DNA from: Panacagrimonas sp041603235
GTDB lineage: Bacteria > Pseudomonadota > Gammaproteobacteria > Nevskiales > Nevskiaceae
Assembly (NCBI GenBank): GCA_041603235.1
Contig: JBFIES010000012.1
Coordinates: forward strand, 1 to 64,000
Direction of reading: 5' to 3'
Length of the DNA: 64,000 bases
The notes beneath the pieces are model-generated. The model was not told the origin of the DNA. It did not search any database and saw only the letters and a list, made by a program, of their open reading frames with translations. How positions within the stretch are numbered: position 1 is the first letter of the stretch; each line of letters begins with the position of its first letter. The translations under genes were made by a program, and so were the position numbers. Below, piece by piece: positions 25,690 to 35,230 of this stretch.

Positions 25690-28086
25690 ATGAATCGCGC
25701 AAACATTGCGTCTAACAGTTGGCTGAGCTTGGCAAGCCTGCCGAGAAACCTGCTGTTGGCCGGCATCCTGCTGGCCTTCGCCAGCTTTGCCATTCAGCTC
25801 GATGCGGAGTCCTCTCGGATTCAGACGGAACTGCGCCACATTTCTGCTCACCGCAGCACGGAAATCCAGTCGAAGATTATTTCAGTGCATCACCTGATGA
25901 ACGCGTTTGCCGCGTTTCTGGTGTCCAGCGAAACGGTCTACTCGGATGAATTTGCCAGCTTTGCAGAGCATCTGGCATGGCGCCGACCGGGGGTGGAGAA
26001 AATTGGCTGGATACCTCGTGTGCCGGCAAGCGCCCGCGCCGAGTACGAAGCAGGTATCGGCAAAGGCCACGGAATCTTGTCGTTTTCGCGCGCGGGCGAA
26101 CTAGGTCCAGCTGATGCAGCCCCAGAATATTTCCCGCTGACCTACGTGTCATCGAGAGATCCAAGCGAGAACATTCCACTAGGGCTTGACGCTGGCAGCG
26201 AGCCTACGCGCAGGGCGGCAATTCGATCCGCGATGAGCACTGGACGCTTCACGATTTCGGCATTGGTCCCGATGCACAACAGCGAATATCCCCACGGCGG
26301 TCGCCGCACCATCGCGTTCCTGCCGGTCGTGAAGGAAATGGTCGCCGGTGCCGACCCGGCCACCGTCCAGATCATGGGATTCATCACGGCAGTGATCAAC
26401 ATTCCCGAACTGGTAGAGGGCGTCCTCAGCGAGGATGACATCTCTGGGCAAGACGTGTACCTGGTAGATCGCAGCACCGATGCTGAAGGCCCCCCCGAAC
26501 TGATCCATTTCCACCCCTCGAGAAAGAGAGACAAGCCGGCTTCGCCTTTGAGCATCAAACAGCTCTGGCAAACACAGGCACCGGCTGCACAGATCATATT
26601 TGCGGGCCGGGAATGGGCCCTGTACTCGCTTGGTGTTCGGTCACCGTGGTCCTTGGCATGGTTGCCAGCGGGGCGGGCACCGCTGCTGATTCTGGTGCTT
26701 TTCCTGAGCGCAGCTTTGCTGGCGCGTGGCATGGACCGATTGCGGCGACGCTTACTTCAGAATCAGGCGCGAGACAGCAGCACCATTGACCGATTGCGGC
26801 TTTTCGACCCAGTCACCGACCTGCCCAATCGAGCCAGTCTGTTGGTCGAACTTGAATCCCTCATGCTGGAGCGACGCAGTGTTCTGATGATCAATATCCG
26901 GCGTTTTCGCAGCGTCGTTGAAACCGTGGGCTATGCCGGCGGCGATCAAGTACTCAAGATCATCGCACAGCGCCTCAACGTTCTCATTTCACAGGATCAC
27001 TTTCTGGCCCGTCTGGACGGGGACGAGTTCGTCATTGTCAGTGTCGACAAGCAGGCACTCCGGTTCGACCTGGAGCGATTGGCGCTGCGCGTTCGGCGTG
27101 CATTGCACGAAGCCATCGACATCGACCAGAACAGGTTTCACCTGCAGTGCTCCATCTCGGGCGCAACCGCAGAGCACGGGGCCCGAAGCGATGGTGTCGA
27201 CCTCTTGACCAGAGCGGCGCTCGCCATGCGCGCTGCCAAACGCAAGAGCATCGACAACGTGCTGGTACTGGACAGTGACTCTGATGCAGTGAGCCTGCGG
27301 CGTCAGCTTTCCATCGAATCTGCACTACGCAAGGCGATTGAACAGCGCACGGTAGAGGTCAAGTTTCAGCCCCAGTTCGTGGTCGGGTCATTGGCGCTGC
27401 ATGGGTTTGAGGCATTGATCCGCTGGCAACATGAAGGACGTGCAGTGTCACCGCCGGATATTCTCATGATCGCGGAAGAAGCCGGACTCCTTCAGCCACT
27501 GGATGATCTGATCATCGATGCCAGCCTGGAGCAGGCGGCCCACTGGCGAAACGCTCGCCCCAGACAGAGAGGTCGCGTGGCCGTCAACATGTCCGCAGAC
27601 CAGTTCGCCCGCCCGGACTTTGTTCCCACAATCTTGCGCGCTCTGGAGCGGCACAACGCACAGGGCAACTGGCTGGAGCTGGAAATGACCGAGAGCGCGC
27701 TGATCGAGGATATTGATCACACCCGCGAGACCTTGCACCGACTCCATGAGGCCGACATACACACCTCTCTGGATGACTTTGGCACCGGATTCTCTTCGCT
27801 CAGTCACCTCAAGCGCCTCCCGGTGCAATGGCTGAAGATCGACCGGAGTTTTGTCACTAATCTCGCACGCGATCGGGGCGATGCGGCCATCGTCAAGGCC
27901 ACGATTGGCATGGCCCGCAGCATGAATGTGCGCATCCTCGCCGAGGGCGTTGAGAACGCCGAGCAACTCTCCTATCTACAGGCCTTCGGTTGCGACGCAG
28001 TTCAGGGCTTCCTGTTCAGCCCCGCCGTATCAGCCGCCGAGTCACGCTCCTTCTACGATGGATTCGGCAAGACGCCCTTGGCCTGA
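25690..28086 (+). CDS. CHASE-GGDEF-EAL c-di-GMP phosphodiesterase (predicted)
   Basis: A 798-residue membrane receptor. A membrane segment near residues 17-36, a periplasmic CHASE domain (about 70-300) and a second segment near 322-345 come first. A GGDEF domain follows whose signature is DGDEF (Asp443-Phe447), and then an EAL domain. The EAL domain retains its catalytic set: Glu574 in FEALIRW, the Asn of NMSADQF, the Glu of EMTES, DDFGTGFSS, the Lys of KIDRSF and EGVEN. It should hydrolyse c-di-GMP, while the GGDEF domain, with the first Gly replaced, is more likely regulatory. CHASE domains bind small extracellular ligands. It is divergent from the cyclase-like gene. Confidence 0.9.
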   Translation: MNRANIASNSWLSLASLPRNLLLAGILLAFASFAIQLDAESSRIQTELRHISAHRSTEIQSKIISVHHLMNAFAAFLVSSETVYSDEFASFAEHLAWRRPGVEKIGWIPRVPASARAEYEAGIGKGHGILSFSRAGELGPADAAPEYFPLTYVSSRDPSENIPLGLDAGSEPTRRAAIRSAMSTGRFTISALVPMHNSEYPHGGRRTIAFLPVVKEMVAGADPATVQIMGFITAVINIPELVEGVLSEDDISGQDVYLVDRSTDAEGPPELIHFHPSRKRDKPASPLSIKQLWQTQAPAAQIIFAGREWALYSLGVRSPWSLAWLPAGRAPLLILVLFLSAALLARGMDRLRRRLLQNQARDSSTIDRLRLFDPVTDLPNRASLLVELESLMLERRSVLMINIRRFRSVVETVGYAGGDQVLKIIAQRLNVLISQDHFLARLDGDEFVIVSVDKQALRFDLERLALRVRRALHEAIDIDQNRFHLQCSISGATAEHGARSDGVDLLTRAALAMRAAKRKSIDNVLVLDSDSDAVSLRRQLSIESALRKAIEQRTVEVKFQPQFVVGSLALHGFEALIRWQHEGRAVSPPDILMIAEEAGLLQPLDDLIIDASLEQAAHWRNARPRQRGRVAVNMSADQFARPDFVPTILRALERHNAQGNWLELEMTESALIEDIDHTRETLHRLHEADIHTSLDDFGTGFSSLSHLKRLPVQWLKIDRSFVTNLARDRGDAAIVKATIGMARSMNVRILAEGVENAEQLSYLQAFGCDAVQGFLFSPAVSAAESRSFYDGFGKTPLA

Positions 28087-28209
28087 ATGGAATGAAAGCT
28101 TCGAAGTCCTGAAGCCCCAGGTCAGGGCAAATCATTTCTCTGCGCAGCGCCGCCTCATGCACTTCGAGCATGAATGCGCCGAAAAAATATGCAGCATTTC
28201 TCCGGCCGA

Positions 28210-29007
28210 TCAGCGCTGGATATTTCGGCCGTAGAAAACTTCCATGATTTCGTGATCCACGCGCTGGCGAATGCGCTTGGCTTCGCGCGGCAACAATTCC
28301 GAAACACCAGAACCGAACAGATAGGTATCCAGATCAAGTTCCTTGAGACGCATCTTGGTGTGGAACATGCTTTCTTGGTAGACGTTGACGTCCACCATGT
28401 CGTACCGCTCCTTGATGTCGCGCGCAATGAAGTTCTGAATGGAATCAATTGCGTGGTCAATGAAATGCTTCATGCCACGGACGTTGCGGGTGAAACCGCG
28501 CACACGATAGTCCATGACCACGATGTCTGACTCGAAACTCTTGATCAGAAAGTTGAGGGCCTTGAGCGGCGAAATCTTTCCGCAGGTGGAAACATCGATG
28601 TCCGCCCTGAAGGTGCTGATACCGGCGTCCGGGTGTGTCTCCGGATAGGTGTGGACCGTGATGTGGCTCTTGTCCAGATGATTCACCACCGAGGTTTTTT
28701 TGTTCGGCTTGGGCGAAGGAAGCCCATCCAGATGACCTTCAGAGATCAGCATGGTCACGCTGGCACCCTGCGGATCGTAATCCTGCCGCGCAACGTTGAG
28801 GATTTCTGCACCGATGATGTCAGCGACCTCGGTCAGGATGTGCGTCAGTCGCTCGGCGTTGTAGGCCTCGTCGATGTACTCGATGTACTCGCGCGTGTGC
28901 TCAGGCGAACGGGCATAACAGATGTCGTAGATATTGAACGACAGCGTCTTGGTCAGGTTGTTGAACCCATGCAGCTTGAGCTTGGTATTGCGGGTTGATT
29001 TCGCCAA
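28210..29007 (-). CDS. speD: S-adenosylmethionine decarboxylase proenzyme
   Basis: A 265-residue proenzyme of the E. coli SpeD class that self-cleaves to form a pyruvoyl group and makes decarboxylated SAM for spermidine synthesis. The cleavage serine is Ser114 in LDKSHITVHTYPE; other family blocks (GFNNLTKTLSFNIYDICYA, FRADIDVSTCG) are present. The start is placed at the TTG at 29007, seven bases after GGAGAAG; this gives a length close to E. coli (264). A TTG five codons upstream is possible but would sit on the ribosome site. It follows yhfA on the same strand. Confidence 0.93.
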   Translation of the reverse strand: MAKSTRNTKLKLHGFNNLTKTLSFNIYDICYARSPEHTREYIEYIDEAYNAERLTHILTEVADIIGAEILNVARQDYDPQGASVTMLISEGHLDGLPSPKPNKKTSVVNHLDKSHITVHTYPETHPDAGISTFRADIDVSTCGKISPLKALNFLIKSFESDIVVMDYRVRGFTRNVRGMKHFIDHAIDSIQNFIARDIKERYDMVDVNVYQESMFHTKMRLKELDLDTYLFGSGVSELLPREAKRIRQRVDHEIMEVFYGRNIQR

Positions 29008-29104
29008 CGGCGGCTTCTCCAAATGTGTTACTTCAGTCCTGATGCTCGCGCCTGGGGCGCGGCAAGCTGCAAATTATGGCCCAACTCAGATGACAATCGT
29101 GTGT

Positions 29105-29542
29105 TTAATCCTGACTTGGCAAGCCTGAGGCCTGAATCTCGTAACTGTGCGTGACGTTGACGCCTCCGCGCTTGAGCATGATTGAAGCAGAACAGTACTT
29201 CTCCGCAGATAACTCGACAGCGCGTTTGACCCGGGCATCACTCAAACCCTCACCCTGCACGACAAAATGCAGATGGATGTCGGTGAATACCTTGGGCTCG
29301 GTGTCAGCACGCTTGGATTCCACCTCCACATAGCAGTCCGTAACGGGCTGGCGCGCCTTCTTGAGGATGTGCAGAACATCTACCGTAGAACAGGCACCAA
29401 CCGAGAGCAGCATCATCTCCATGGGCCGACCACCCAGGTTGCGCCCGCCGATTTCTGCCGGACCATCGATGACCACGGCGTGGCCGCTACCGGTTTCTCC
29501 CACCAGTGCTGCGTTCTCCAGCCATTTGACTCTTGCTTTCAT
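29105..29542 (-). CDS. yhfA: OsmC/Ohr family protein YhfA
   Basis: A 145-residue OsmC-fold protein closely matching E. coli YhfA throughout (start MKARVKWLE versus MQARVKWVE; SAEKYCSASIML; THSYEI). The two cysteines of the family, in GACSTVDVLHILKK and KYCSAS, are present, suggesting thiol peroxidase-type chemistry, though YhfA's substrate is unknown. As in E. coli it lies divergently next to crp. Here speD follows on the same strand after a 97-nt gap. The first ATG of the longer frame adds 15 codons without a Shine-Dalgarno. Confidence 0.9.
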   Translation of the reverse strand: MKARVKWLENAALVGETGSGHAVVIDGPAEIGGRNLGGRPMEMMLLSVGACSTVDVLHILKKARQPVTDCYVEVESKRADTEPKVFTDIHLHFVVQGEGLSDARVKRAVELSAEKYCSASIMLKRGGVNVTHSYEIQASGLPSQD

Positions 29543-29652
29543 TGAAATTCCGGGTTTGGGGCCGCTCGACACGAGCAGATGCCTCACATTCTTGTGTTAT
29601 TTTCCGCTAAATCAAGGTGCTGGCACATCAGCGCCGGACAAGGGAAATGGAA

Positions 29653-30267
29653 ATGTTCAACAAGCCGGCGGTACAGGCCTTTATTCATTATTCGACCAAA
29701 CGCAGCTTTGGCCCCAAGCAGAATATTCTCAATGCCGGAGACGAACCGCGTGCGCTCTATCTGATTCTGGAAGGATCAGTGAGCGTCCTGACCCAGGAAA
29801 ATGGCCGCGAAATGGTCTTGGCCTACCTCAATCCCGGCGAGTTTTTTGGCGAAATGTGCCTGTTTCCGGAACAGAAGACGCGCTCCGCCATCATCCGCAC
29901 CCGCACCCCAATTCTGGTTGCGGAAGTAGAGCTGGAAACCTTCCGCGAGTTCGTTCGCCGCGAACCTGAGATCATGTACGAGGTGGCAGGGCAACTGGCC
30001 GCTCGTCTGCGCGACACAAGCCGCCGCCTGCGCGACCTCGCCTTTCTGGATGTGGCAGGCCGCCTTGCCCACGAACTGCTCGAGCTTTGCGCGAAGCCCG
30101 ACGCCGTGCGCAAGGAGGGCGGCACCTCGGTCAAGATCAGCCGGCAGGAGCTGGCGAGAATTGTGGGCTGCTCACGCGAAATGGCGGGCCGCGTGCTCAA
30201 GAAGCTCGAAGAAGACGGCATCCTGGTCAGCCAGGGTCGATCCATCCTGGTCTACGACAGCCCCTGA
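29653..30267 (+). CDS. crp: cAMP receptor protein family regulator (CRP/Vfr/Clp)
   Basis: A 204-residue CRP-family activator. The cyclic-nucleotide domain aligns without gaps to E. coli CRP at GEMCLFPEQKTRSA: Glu67, Arg77 and Ser78 match the cAMP contacts Glu72, Arg82 and Ser83. Thr122-Ser123 (DTSRRL) match Thr127-Ser128. The helix-turn-helix has VGCSREMAGRVLKKLEEDG, with the DNA-reading Arg, Glu and Arg of CRP. Xanthomonas Clp, which responds to c-di-GMP, has Glu in place of the Ser; here the cAMP-type residue is kept. The start is the ATG eight bases after AGGG; another ATG lies two codons earlier. Its stop is 1 nt from that of the convergent DUF885 gene. Confidence 0.93.
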   Translation: MFNKPAVQAFIHYSTKRSFGPKQNILNAGDEPRALYLILEGSVSVLTQENGREMVLAYLNPGEFFGEMCLFPEQKTRSAIIRTRTPILVAEVELETFREFVRREPEIMYEVAGQLAARLRDTSRRLRDLAFLDVAGRLAHELLELCAKPDAVRKEGGTSVKISRQELARIVGCSREMAGRVLKKLEEDGILVSQGRSILVYDSP

Positions 30268-30268
30268 T

Positions 30269-32131
30269 TCACTGCGGCAGCTGTGACGCCTCCGTGTCAC
30301 CAGCGGAATCGGAAGCCGCCTCTATCCACACGTCCACGTTCTGCTCAAGCAGATCCAGTGGTAGCGGACCGCTTCCTAGCACAACATCGTGGAAATCCCG
30401 GATATCAAACCGTGAGCCGAGCTTTTCTTTTGCCTTGTCCCTGAGTTCGACAATCTTCATCGCGCCGATCTTGTAGGCCAGCGCCTGCCCCGGCATGGCG
30501 ATGTAACGATCCACCTCCACCGCAATTTCGGACGATGATTTGGGCACATGCTGCGCGGCGTACTCGCGTGCCTTGCGCCGGGTCCAGCCTTTGGCATGCA
30601 GGCCAGTGTCCACCACCAGACGAACGGCTCGCCACAACTCGAAGCTCAGGCGCCCGAACCGCGCGCCATAGTTCTTGTACAGGCCCAGCTCCGTGCCCAG
30701 AGATTCTGCATAAAGCCCCCAGCCTTCGACAAAAGCATTCAACTCCAGACCCAGTCTGCGAAAGTCCGGGACATCGGTCAGCTCATTGGCCAGCGCCATT
30801 TGCAGATGATGGCCGGGCACTGCTTCATGTGCAGTGAGGGCATCCATTTCCCATCCATGGCGCGTGGACAGCTTGGAGGTGTTGGCATAGAAGTATCCGG
30901 CGCGCCGACCGTCCGCCGAGGGCGGGTAGTAATAAGCCGCAGGCGCAGATGACTCCGACACCTCCGGAGTAGCCCTGACACCATAAGGCGTGCGCGGCAG
31001 ACGTCCGAACAAGCGCGGCAGTTCCGGATCAATTCGCTTGCCAATGGCGCGATAGGCATCCAGCAGGTCGTCTGCCTTTTTGTAGCGATAACGCGGATTC
31101 CAGCTCAGCTTTTCCTTGAACCTGGAAATACTGCCGCGATGACCCGCGTCCCGCATCAGCACATTGATTTCAGACGTCAGGCGCTCTACTTCGCGCAAAC
31201 CGATCTCGTGGATGGCGTCAGGAGTCAGTGTGGTGCTGGTGTGATGACGAACCAGCCAGCCGTAATATTCCGAGCCGCGATGCTGATGCATCAGGCCCAT
31301 GTCGTTTTCAGGGCAGGCCGGAATGTATTCCTGCTCCAGGAACTGATGCAGGCGGCGCAAGGCCGGCACCACTGTATCCATCACGATCGATTGCGCCGCC
31401 AACTCAAGCTGCGCCGCCACGTCTTCCGGAACCGATTCCGGCATGGACTCGAAAGGCTTGAAAAAAACGCTCTCGTTGGCGCGACTGACCAGTTGCGATT
31501 CGATCTGCGGTAGCACGCGACGCATCACGATCCGGGGCCGCAGCCGCCGGGTACTGATGCCCCGGCGCAGCAGGGCGATATTCTGATCCACCAGCAGGTC
31601 ATAGGCCTGAAGCCGAGACAGCCAGTTCTCGTAATCCTTGAGTGTATTGAAGGGCGTGAACTCGACAATCTCACCGAGCAACTGAACACCTTCAAGCTGG
31701 TTGATGGCCATCAGTTCGCCGTGGAACTGAGCCCCTTCGATACGATCTTCGAGATCACGCAGGAATAGGTCGTAATTCAACTGCTCCCTGGCTGGCAAAT
31801 CAGCGCGGTTGATCATGCGCAGTTGCTGCAGGGCTTCGTTGTCCTGTTCAAGCTCTGCCTCGAAGGCTTCCTGGCTCAGGTCATCCCAGCGATCGTTGTA
31901 GCGTGTATCGCCCAGATAGGTGGCCATGATCGGACTGCGCGCCAGGCGGCGCTGCCAGGTCTGATCAAACAGGCTGCGCAACTGCTCCAGACTGGAGGTC
32001 GCCGGGGCTTGCGACTGCACTACAGGCGCTGCGGATGACGTGGATTCCTCTGTCTTGGAGCAGGCCGTCAGGCCTGCAAACATGATCGCGCCCCCCATCA
32101 CAGTCGCTGTCCAGCGCAAACCTGAAATCAT
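30269..32131 (-). CDS. DUF885 family lipoprotein, putative metallopeptidase
   Basis: A 620-residue DUF885 protein. The ATG preceded by GGAG gives a lipoprotein signal with lipobox GLTAC, so it is probably tethered in the periplasm. The motif HEAVPGHHLQ is the HExxH-like zinc-binding signature of the family, with downstream conserved WGLYAESLG. Family members are presumed peptidases with unknown substrate. It is convergent with crp with a single base between the stop codons, and pilR lies upstream on the same strand. Confidence 0.85.
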   Translation of the reverse strand: MISGLRWTATVMGGAIMFAGLTACSKTEESTSSAAPVVQSQAPATSSLEQLRSLFDQTWQRRLARSPIMATYLGDTRYNDRWDDLSQEAFEAELEQDNEALQQLRMINRADLPAREQLNYDLFLRDLEDRIEGAQFHGELMAINQLEGVQLLGEIVEFTPFNTLKDYENWLSRLQAYDLLVDQNIALLRRGISTRRLRPRIVMRRVLPQIESQLVSRANESVFFKPFESMPESVPEDVAAQLELAAQSIVMDTVVPALRRLHQFLEQEYIPACPENDMGLMHQHRGSEYYGWLVRHHTSTTLTPDAIHEIGLREVERLTSEINVLMRDAGHRGSISRFKEKLSWNPRYRYKKADDLLDAYRAIGKRIDPELPRLFGRLPRTPYGVRATPEVSESSAPAAYYYPPSADGRRAGYFYANTSKLSTRHGWEMDALTAHEAVPGHHLQMALANELTDVPDFRRLGLELNAFVEGWGLYAESLGTELGLYKNYGARFGRLSFELWRAVRLVVDTGLHAKGWTRRKAREYAAQHVPKSSSEIAVEVDRYIAMPGQALAYKIGAMKIVELRDKAKEKLGSRFDIRDFHDVVLGSGPLPLDLLEQNVDVWIEAASDSAGDTEASQLPQ

Positions 32132-32183
32132 CCACATCTCCAAATTTTTGATTGAAAGTACACCCGGCAGCACGTCTGACTGC

Positions 32184-33602
32184 TTACTCGAGATTCAGTT
32201 TCTTGACCTTGTAGCGTAGCTGCCTGAACGTCAGACCCAACAAGGCCGCTGCCTTGGTCTTGTTGTAGCGCGTCTTCTCCAGCGCTTCACGGATGGCCTG
32301 GCGCTCCATTTCCTCAACGCGGTCATCCAGGGCAACTGCACCCGGCGCGCCGGGAGGGCGCGGCTGAGCCGCGCCAGCCGGTTCTGGATGCGCCCCGGCC
32401 GGGGCTGTGGACTCTGGTATTGGCGCGGGCCCCGCACGCAACTGCAAGTCATCCGCGGTGATGCGCTCACCGTCGCACAAGGTCAGCGCACGTTCCAGAA
32501 TGTTTTCCAGCTCACGCACGTTGCCGGGAAAATCGTAGGCCAGCAGCGCCAGTGCCGCGTCCTTGTCGAGGGCCGGTTTATGATCCATGCCTGCAACCTG
32601 CGCGAGGCGTGTCAGCAAATGCTCTGCCAGCATCGGGATATCCGACCCTCGTTCCCGCAGGGACGGTGTGCGCACCTCGATCACATTGACGCGGTAATAC
32701 AGGTCCTGTCGGAAACTGCCTTTGGCGACCAGCTCTGCCAGGTTCTTGTGTGTCGCTGAAATCAGCCGGACATTGACCTGAACCTCCTGCTCAGACCCAA
32801 CCGGTCTGATCGAACGTTCCTGAATCGCGCGCAAGAGTTTGACCTGCATGTGCAAGGGCAGATCAGCAATCTCGTCGAGGAACAGGGTGCCGCCCTCCGC
32901 CGCCTGGAACAGGCCGCTCTTGTCGCGCATGGCGCCGGTAAAGGAGCCCTTCAGGTGTCCGAAGAATTCGCTTTCCATCAGCTCCGAAGGAATGGCGCCA
33001 CAATTGACAGGCACAAACTCGGCCTTGGCGCGCGGACTGCGATCATGAATCAGGCGCGCCACCAGCTCCTTGCCCGTTCCCGACTCACCGTGGATGTGCA
33101 CCGGCGCCTGACTGCGGGCGAGCCGCTCAATCAGCTGACGCAGCTTGATGATCGTCGCGTGGGAGCCCTGCAAACCGCCGTCGGAAGCAGGCTCAGGCGA
33201 GACCGCGGGGTCACCCATGTTCAGCGCGGTTTCGACCAGCTTGCGCAGGATACGCAGGTCTACGGGCTTAGAAACAAAATCGAAAGCGCCTGCCTTGAGG
33301 CTGTCCACCGCAGCTTCTGCGTTGCCGTGAGCGGTAATCACAGCGATGGGGAGACGCGCATGATCGGTCTGGACTTCGCGTACCAGATCAATGCCATTTC
33401 CGTCCGGCAAACGCATATCGGTAATGCAGAAATCAAAGGTTTTCTCGGACAGCCACTGCCGCGCTTCAGCCAGCGTCGCCGCAGCACAGCAGCGCACGTC
33501 CATCCGCGACAAAGTGATTTCCAGCAACTCGCGAATGTCTGCTTCGTCATCAACGATCAAGGCCAGCGGTGTTCGCCTGGCGCCATTTGAAGTTCTGGTC
33601 AC
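32184..33602 (-). CDS. pilR: Type IV pilus sigma54-dependent regulator PilR
   Basis: A 472-residue NtrC-class activator. It has a receiver domain with phosphoacceptor Asp62 (CITDMRLPDG), an AAA+ domain with Walker A GESGTGKEL and the sigma54-contact loop GSFTGA, and a C-terminal Fis-type helix-turn-helix ending KVKKLNLE. With PilS it activates pilA transcription in Pseudomonas. It starts with GTG overlapping the pilS stop by 4 nt (GTGA). The PilR name, not another NtrC type, rests on the membrane partner kinase and on the sucCD neighbourhood typical of pil loci in this group. Confidence 0.9.
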   Translation of the reverse strand: MTRTSNGARRTPLALIVDDEADIRELLEITLSRMDVRCCAAATLAEARQWLSEKTFDFCITDMRLPDGNGIDLVREVQTDHARLPIAVITAHGNAEAAVDSLKAGAFDFVSKPVDLRILRKLVETALNMGDPAVSPEPASDGGLQGSHATIIKLRQLIERLARSQAPVHIHGESGTGKELVARLIHDRSPRAKAEFVPVNCGAIPSELMESEFFGHLKGSFTGAMRDKSGLFQAAEGGTLFLDEIADLPLHMQVKLLRAIQERSIRPVGSEQEVQVNVRLISATHKNLAELVAKGSFRQDLYYRVNVIEVRTPSLRERGSDIPMLAEHLLTRLAQVAGMDHKPALDKDAALALLAYDFPGNVRELENILERALTLCDGERITADDLQLRAGPAPIPESTAPAGAHPEPAGAAQPRPPGAPGAVALDDRVEEMERQAIREALEKTRYNKTKAAALLGLTFRQLRYKVKKLNLE

Positions 33603-35230
33603 GAGCCATCCCCCGGCAAGAAACTGATGCGAAAACAGGCCCCGACCGGCCTGCGCTGATAGCTCAATCGTGCCTGATTGAGCTCACATAACTCTCGCGC
33701 AAGGTACAGCCCGAGGCCAGTGCCACCGTGAGAGGTCGTAAAAAACGGCTCGAATATGCGTTCCAGCACTTCCGGTGAAATGCCGGGGCCATTGTCCGCG
33801 ATATCAATCCAGGGTCGCCCGTTGCGCTCCAGCCCGGAACTCACCCGCACCTCGATCTCAGTGCCGGCGCGTGTCGCGTGACGAAATGCGTTGTCCCATA
33901 GATTGAACACCAGCTGTTGCAGATGGCGCGGATCAAACAGCACCCGGGTGTCCTTGCTGATTTCCGCAACTTCCACCCCGCGTCCCACTTTGCCACTGCC
34001 CTCCTGATAGACGCTGATGGTCTCCTTGAGCCAAGCGGCCAGCGGGATCACATCGGGTGCGGCGGTCTCCCGACGCGACAGCGCCATGACGTCATTGATG
34101 ATCTTGTCGATGCGGTCGCTGTGCCGCTGGATCATGGCGAGCAAACGCCGGTTTTCGTTGCTCAGATCAGGCGTTTCGTACATCAACTGACCCGCGTGGC
34201 TGATCGCCGACAGCGGGTTTCTGATTTCGTGCGCGATGCTTGCTGACAATCGCCCCAACGCCGCCAGCTTGATCTGCTGCGCCTGTTCGCGCAGCCGTGA
34301 GGCATCCTCGAGCTCAACCATGATGGGTGACTGGGCAGTGGAGCCAAGCCGGGTGATTCGTACATTGACCTCACCCATGTTGTTGCCAAGCGACAAGGGC
34401 CCTTCATCGGATTCCCGTGACGCCTGCCAGTAGCGCAGGCGTTCTGCCAGTGGCGGGCACTCCAATTCCAGACTGCGCCCTTCGGCTCGGCTGGTCGTAC
34501 GCAACAGGTCGCGCGCGGCTGCATTGAGGTTGGCGATATCCAGATTCTCGTTGAGCACCAGCAGGCCGGTATCCATTGACTCGAGCACGACGTCATTGAG
34601 CCGCGACAAGCTATCGAACTCGCTGCCCACGCGACGCGCCAGCGCCTCACTCTTTCGCGCACGCTGGGCAACGGTGTTTGCTGTGATGCAAGTGCCGAAC
34701 AGAATCAGTCCAAGCACGCCTGTAGAGGTGAAACCATTGCTGTCGATGGCGGTGCCGGCGGTGCGAAGAAACTCCTCTCCAAACATCACCAGAGTTGCAA
34801 TGGCCGCCAACGCCAGCGCCATACGAGGCGATACCACCAAAGCACAGGTCACAGTGGGGATCAGCAGCAAGGTCCCCAGGCCAGCATCAATGCCGCCGCT
34901 GGAGAAAACCAGCGTCGCGATTGCGCCCAGATCGACCAGGAAGTTGAGTAGCGCCTGCACCAGAATCTGTGGGCGCTGGTTTTGCACCAGCCAGGTGAGC
35001 AACAAGCCTGCGGCGGCGTAGATCTGGCAGGTCCACCGATACCAGTCCGGTTTGACCGCAGCCAGGATTTGCGGCGTGTAGCTGCTCGCCATCAAGGCAA
35101 GCAGCAAGCCGACCAATGCCAGTCGGTAGAACGACAGCAATCGCAGGACGCGCCAGTCTTCGGGCGTAGCGACATCCCCTGCTAAACGCGCATCACCTGC
35201 ACTTAAGTTCAGTCCTGCGATTACCGACAC
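33599..35230 (-). CDS. pilS: Type IV pilus sensor kinase PilS
   Basis: About 543 residues. The N-terminal 190 residues hold about six hydrophobic helices. A PAS-like region follows, then a HisKA box (SIAHEIRNPLSAISHAGQ) and an ATPase domain (NLWDNAFRH, DNGPGISPE, GGTGLGLYLARELCE). This is the PilS architecture, in which the membrane domain senses pilin. The start is uncertain: I chose the GTG at 35230 inside the end of the upstream PP0621 gene; the frame is open for 18 more codons. No pil structural genes are in the window. Confidence 0.9.
   Translation of the reverse strand: MSVIAGLNLSAGDARLAGDVATPEDWRVLRLLSFYRLALVGLLLALMASSYTPQILAAVKPDWYRWTCQIYAAAGLLLTWLVQNQRPQILVQALLNFLVDLGAIATLVFSSGGIDAGLGTLLLIPTVTCALVVSPRMALALAAIATLVMFGEEFLRTAGTAIDSNGFTSTGVLGLILFGTCITANTVAQRARKSEALARRVGSEFDSLSRLNDVVLESMDTGLLVLNENLDIANLNAAARDLLRTTSRAEGRSLELECPPLAERLRYWQASRESDEGPLSLGNNMGEVNVRITRLGSTAQSPIMVELEDASRLREQAQQIKLAALGRLSASIAHEIRNPLSAISHAGQLMYETPDLSNENRRLLAMIQRHSDRIDKIINDVMALSRRETAAPDVIPLAAWLKETISVYQEGSGKVGRGVEVAEISKDTRVLFDPRHLQQLVFNLWDNAFRHATRAGTEIEVRVSSGLERNGRPWIDIADNGPGISPEVLERIFEPFFTTSHGGTGLGLYLARELCELNQARLSYQRRPVGACFRISFLPGDGS

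Noticed and set aside
24384..25715. A 443-codon plus-strand frame across the cyclase-like gene
   Set aside because: The translation is Gln/Arg/His-rich with no domain and runs antisense to a clear membrane protein, so it is a mirror frame.
29570..29640. CRP binding site autoregulating crp
   Set aside because: A CACA-N4-TGTG inverted repeat is present near 29585-29597, but its arms are in the wrong order for the TGTGA-N6-TCACA CRP site.
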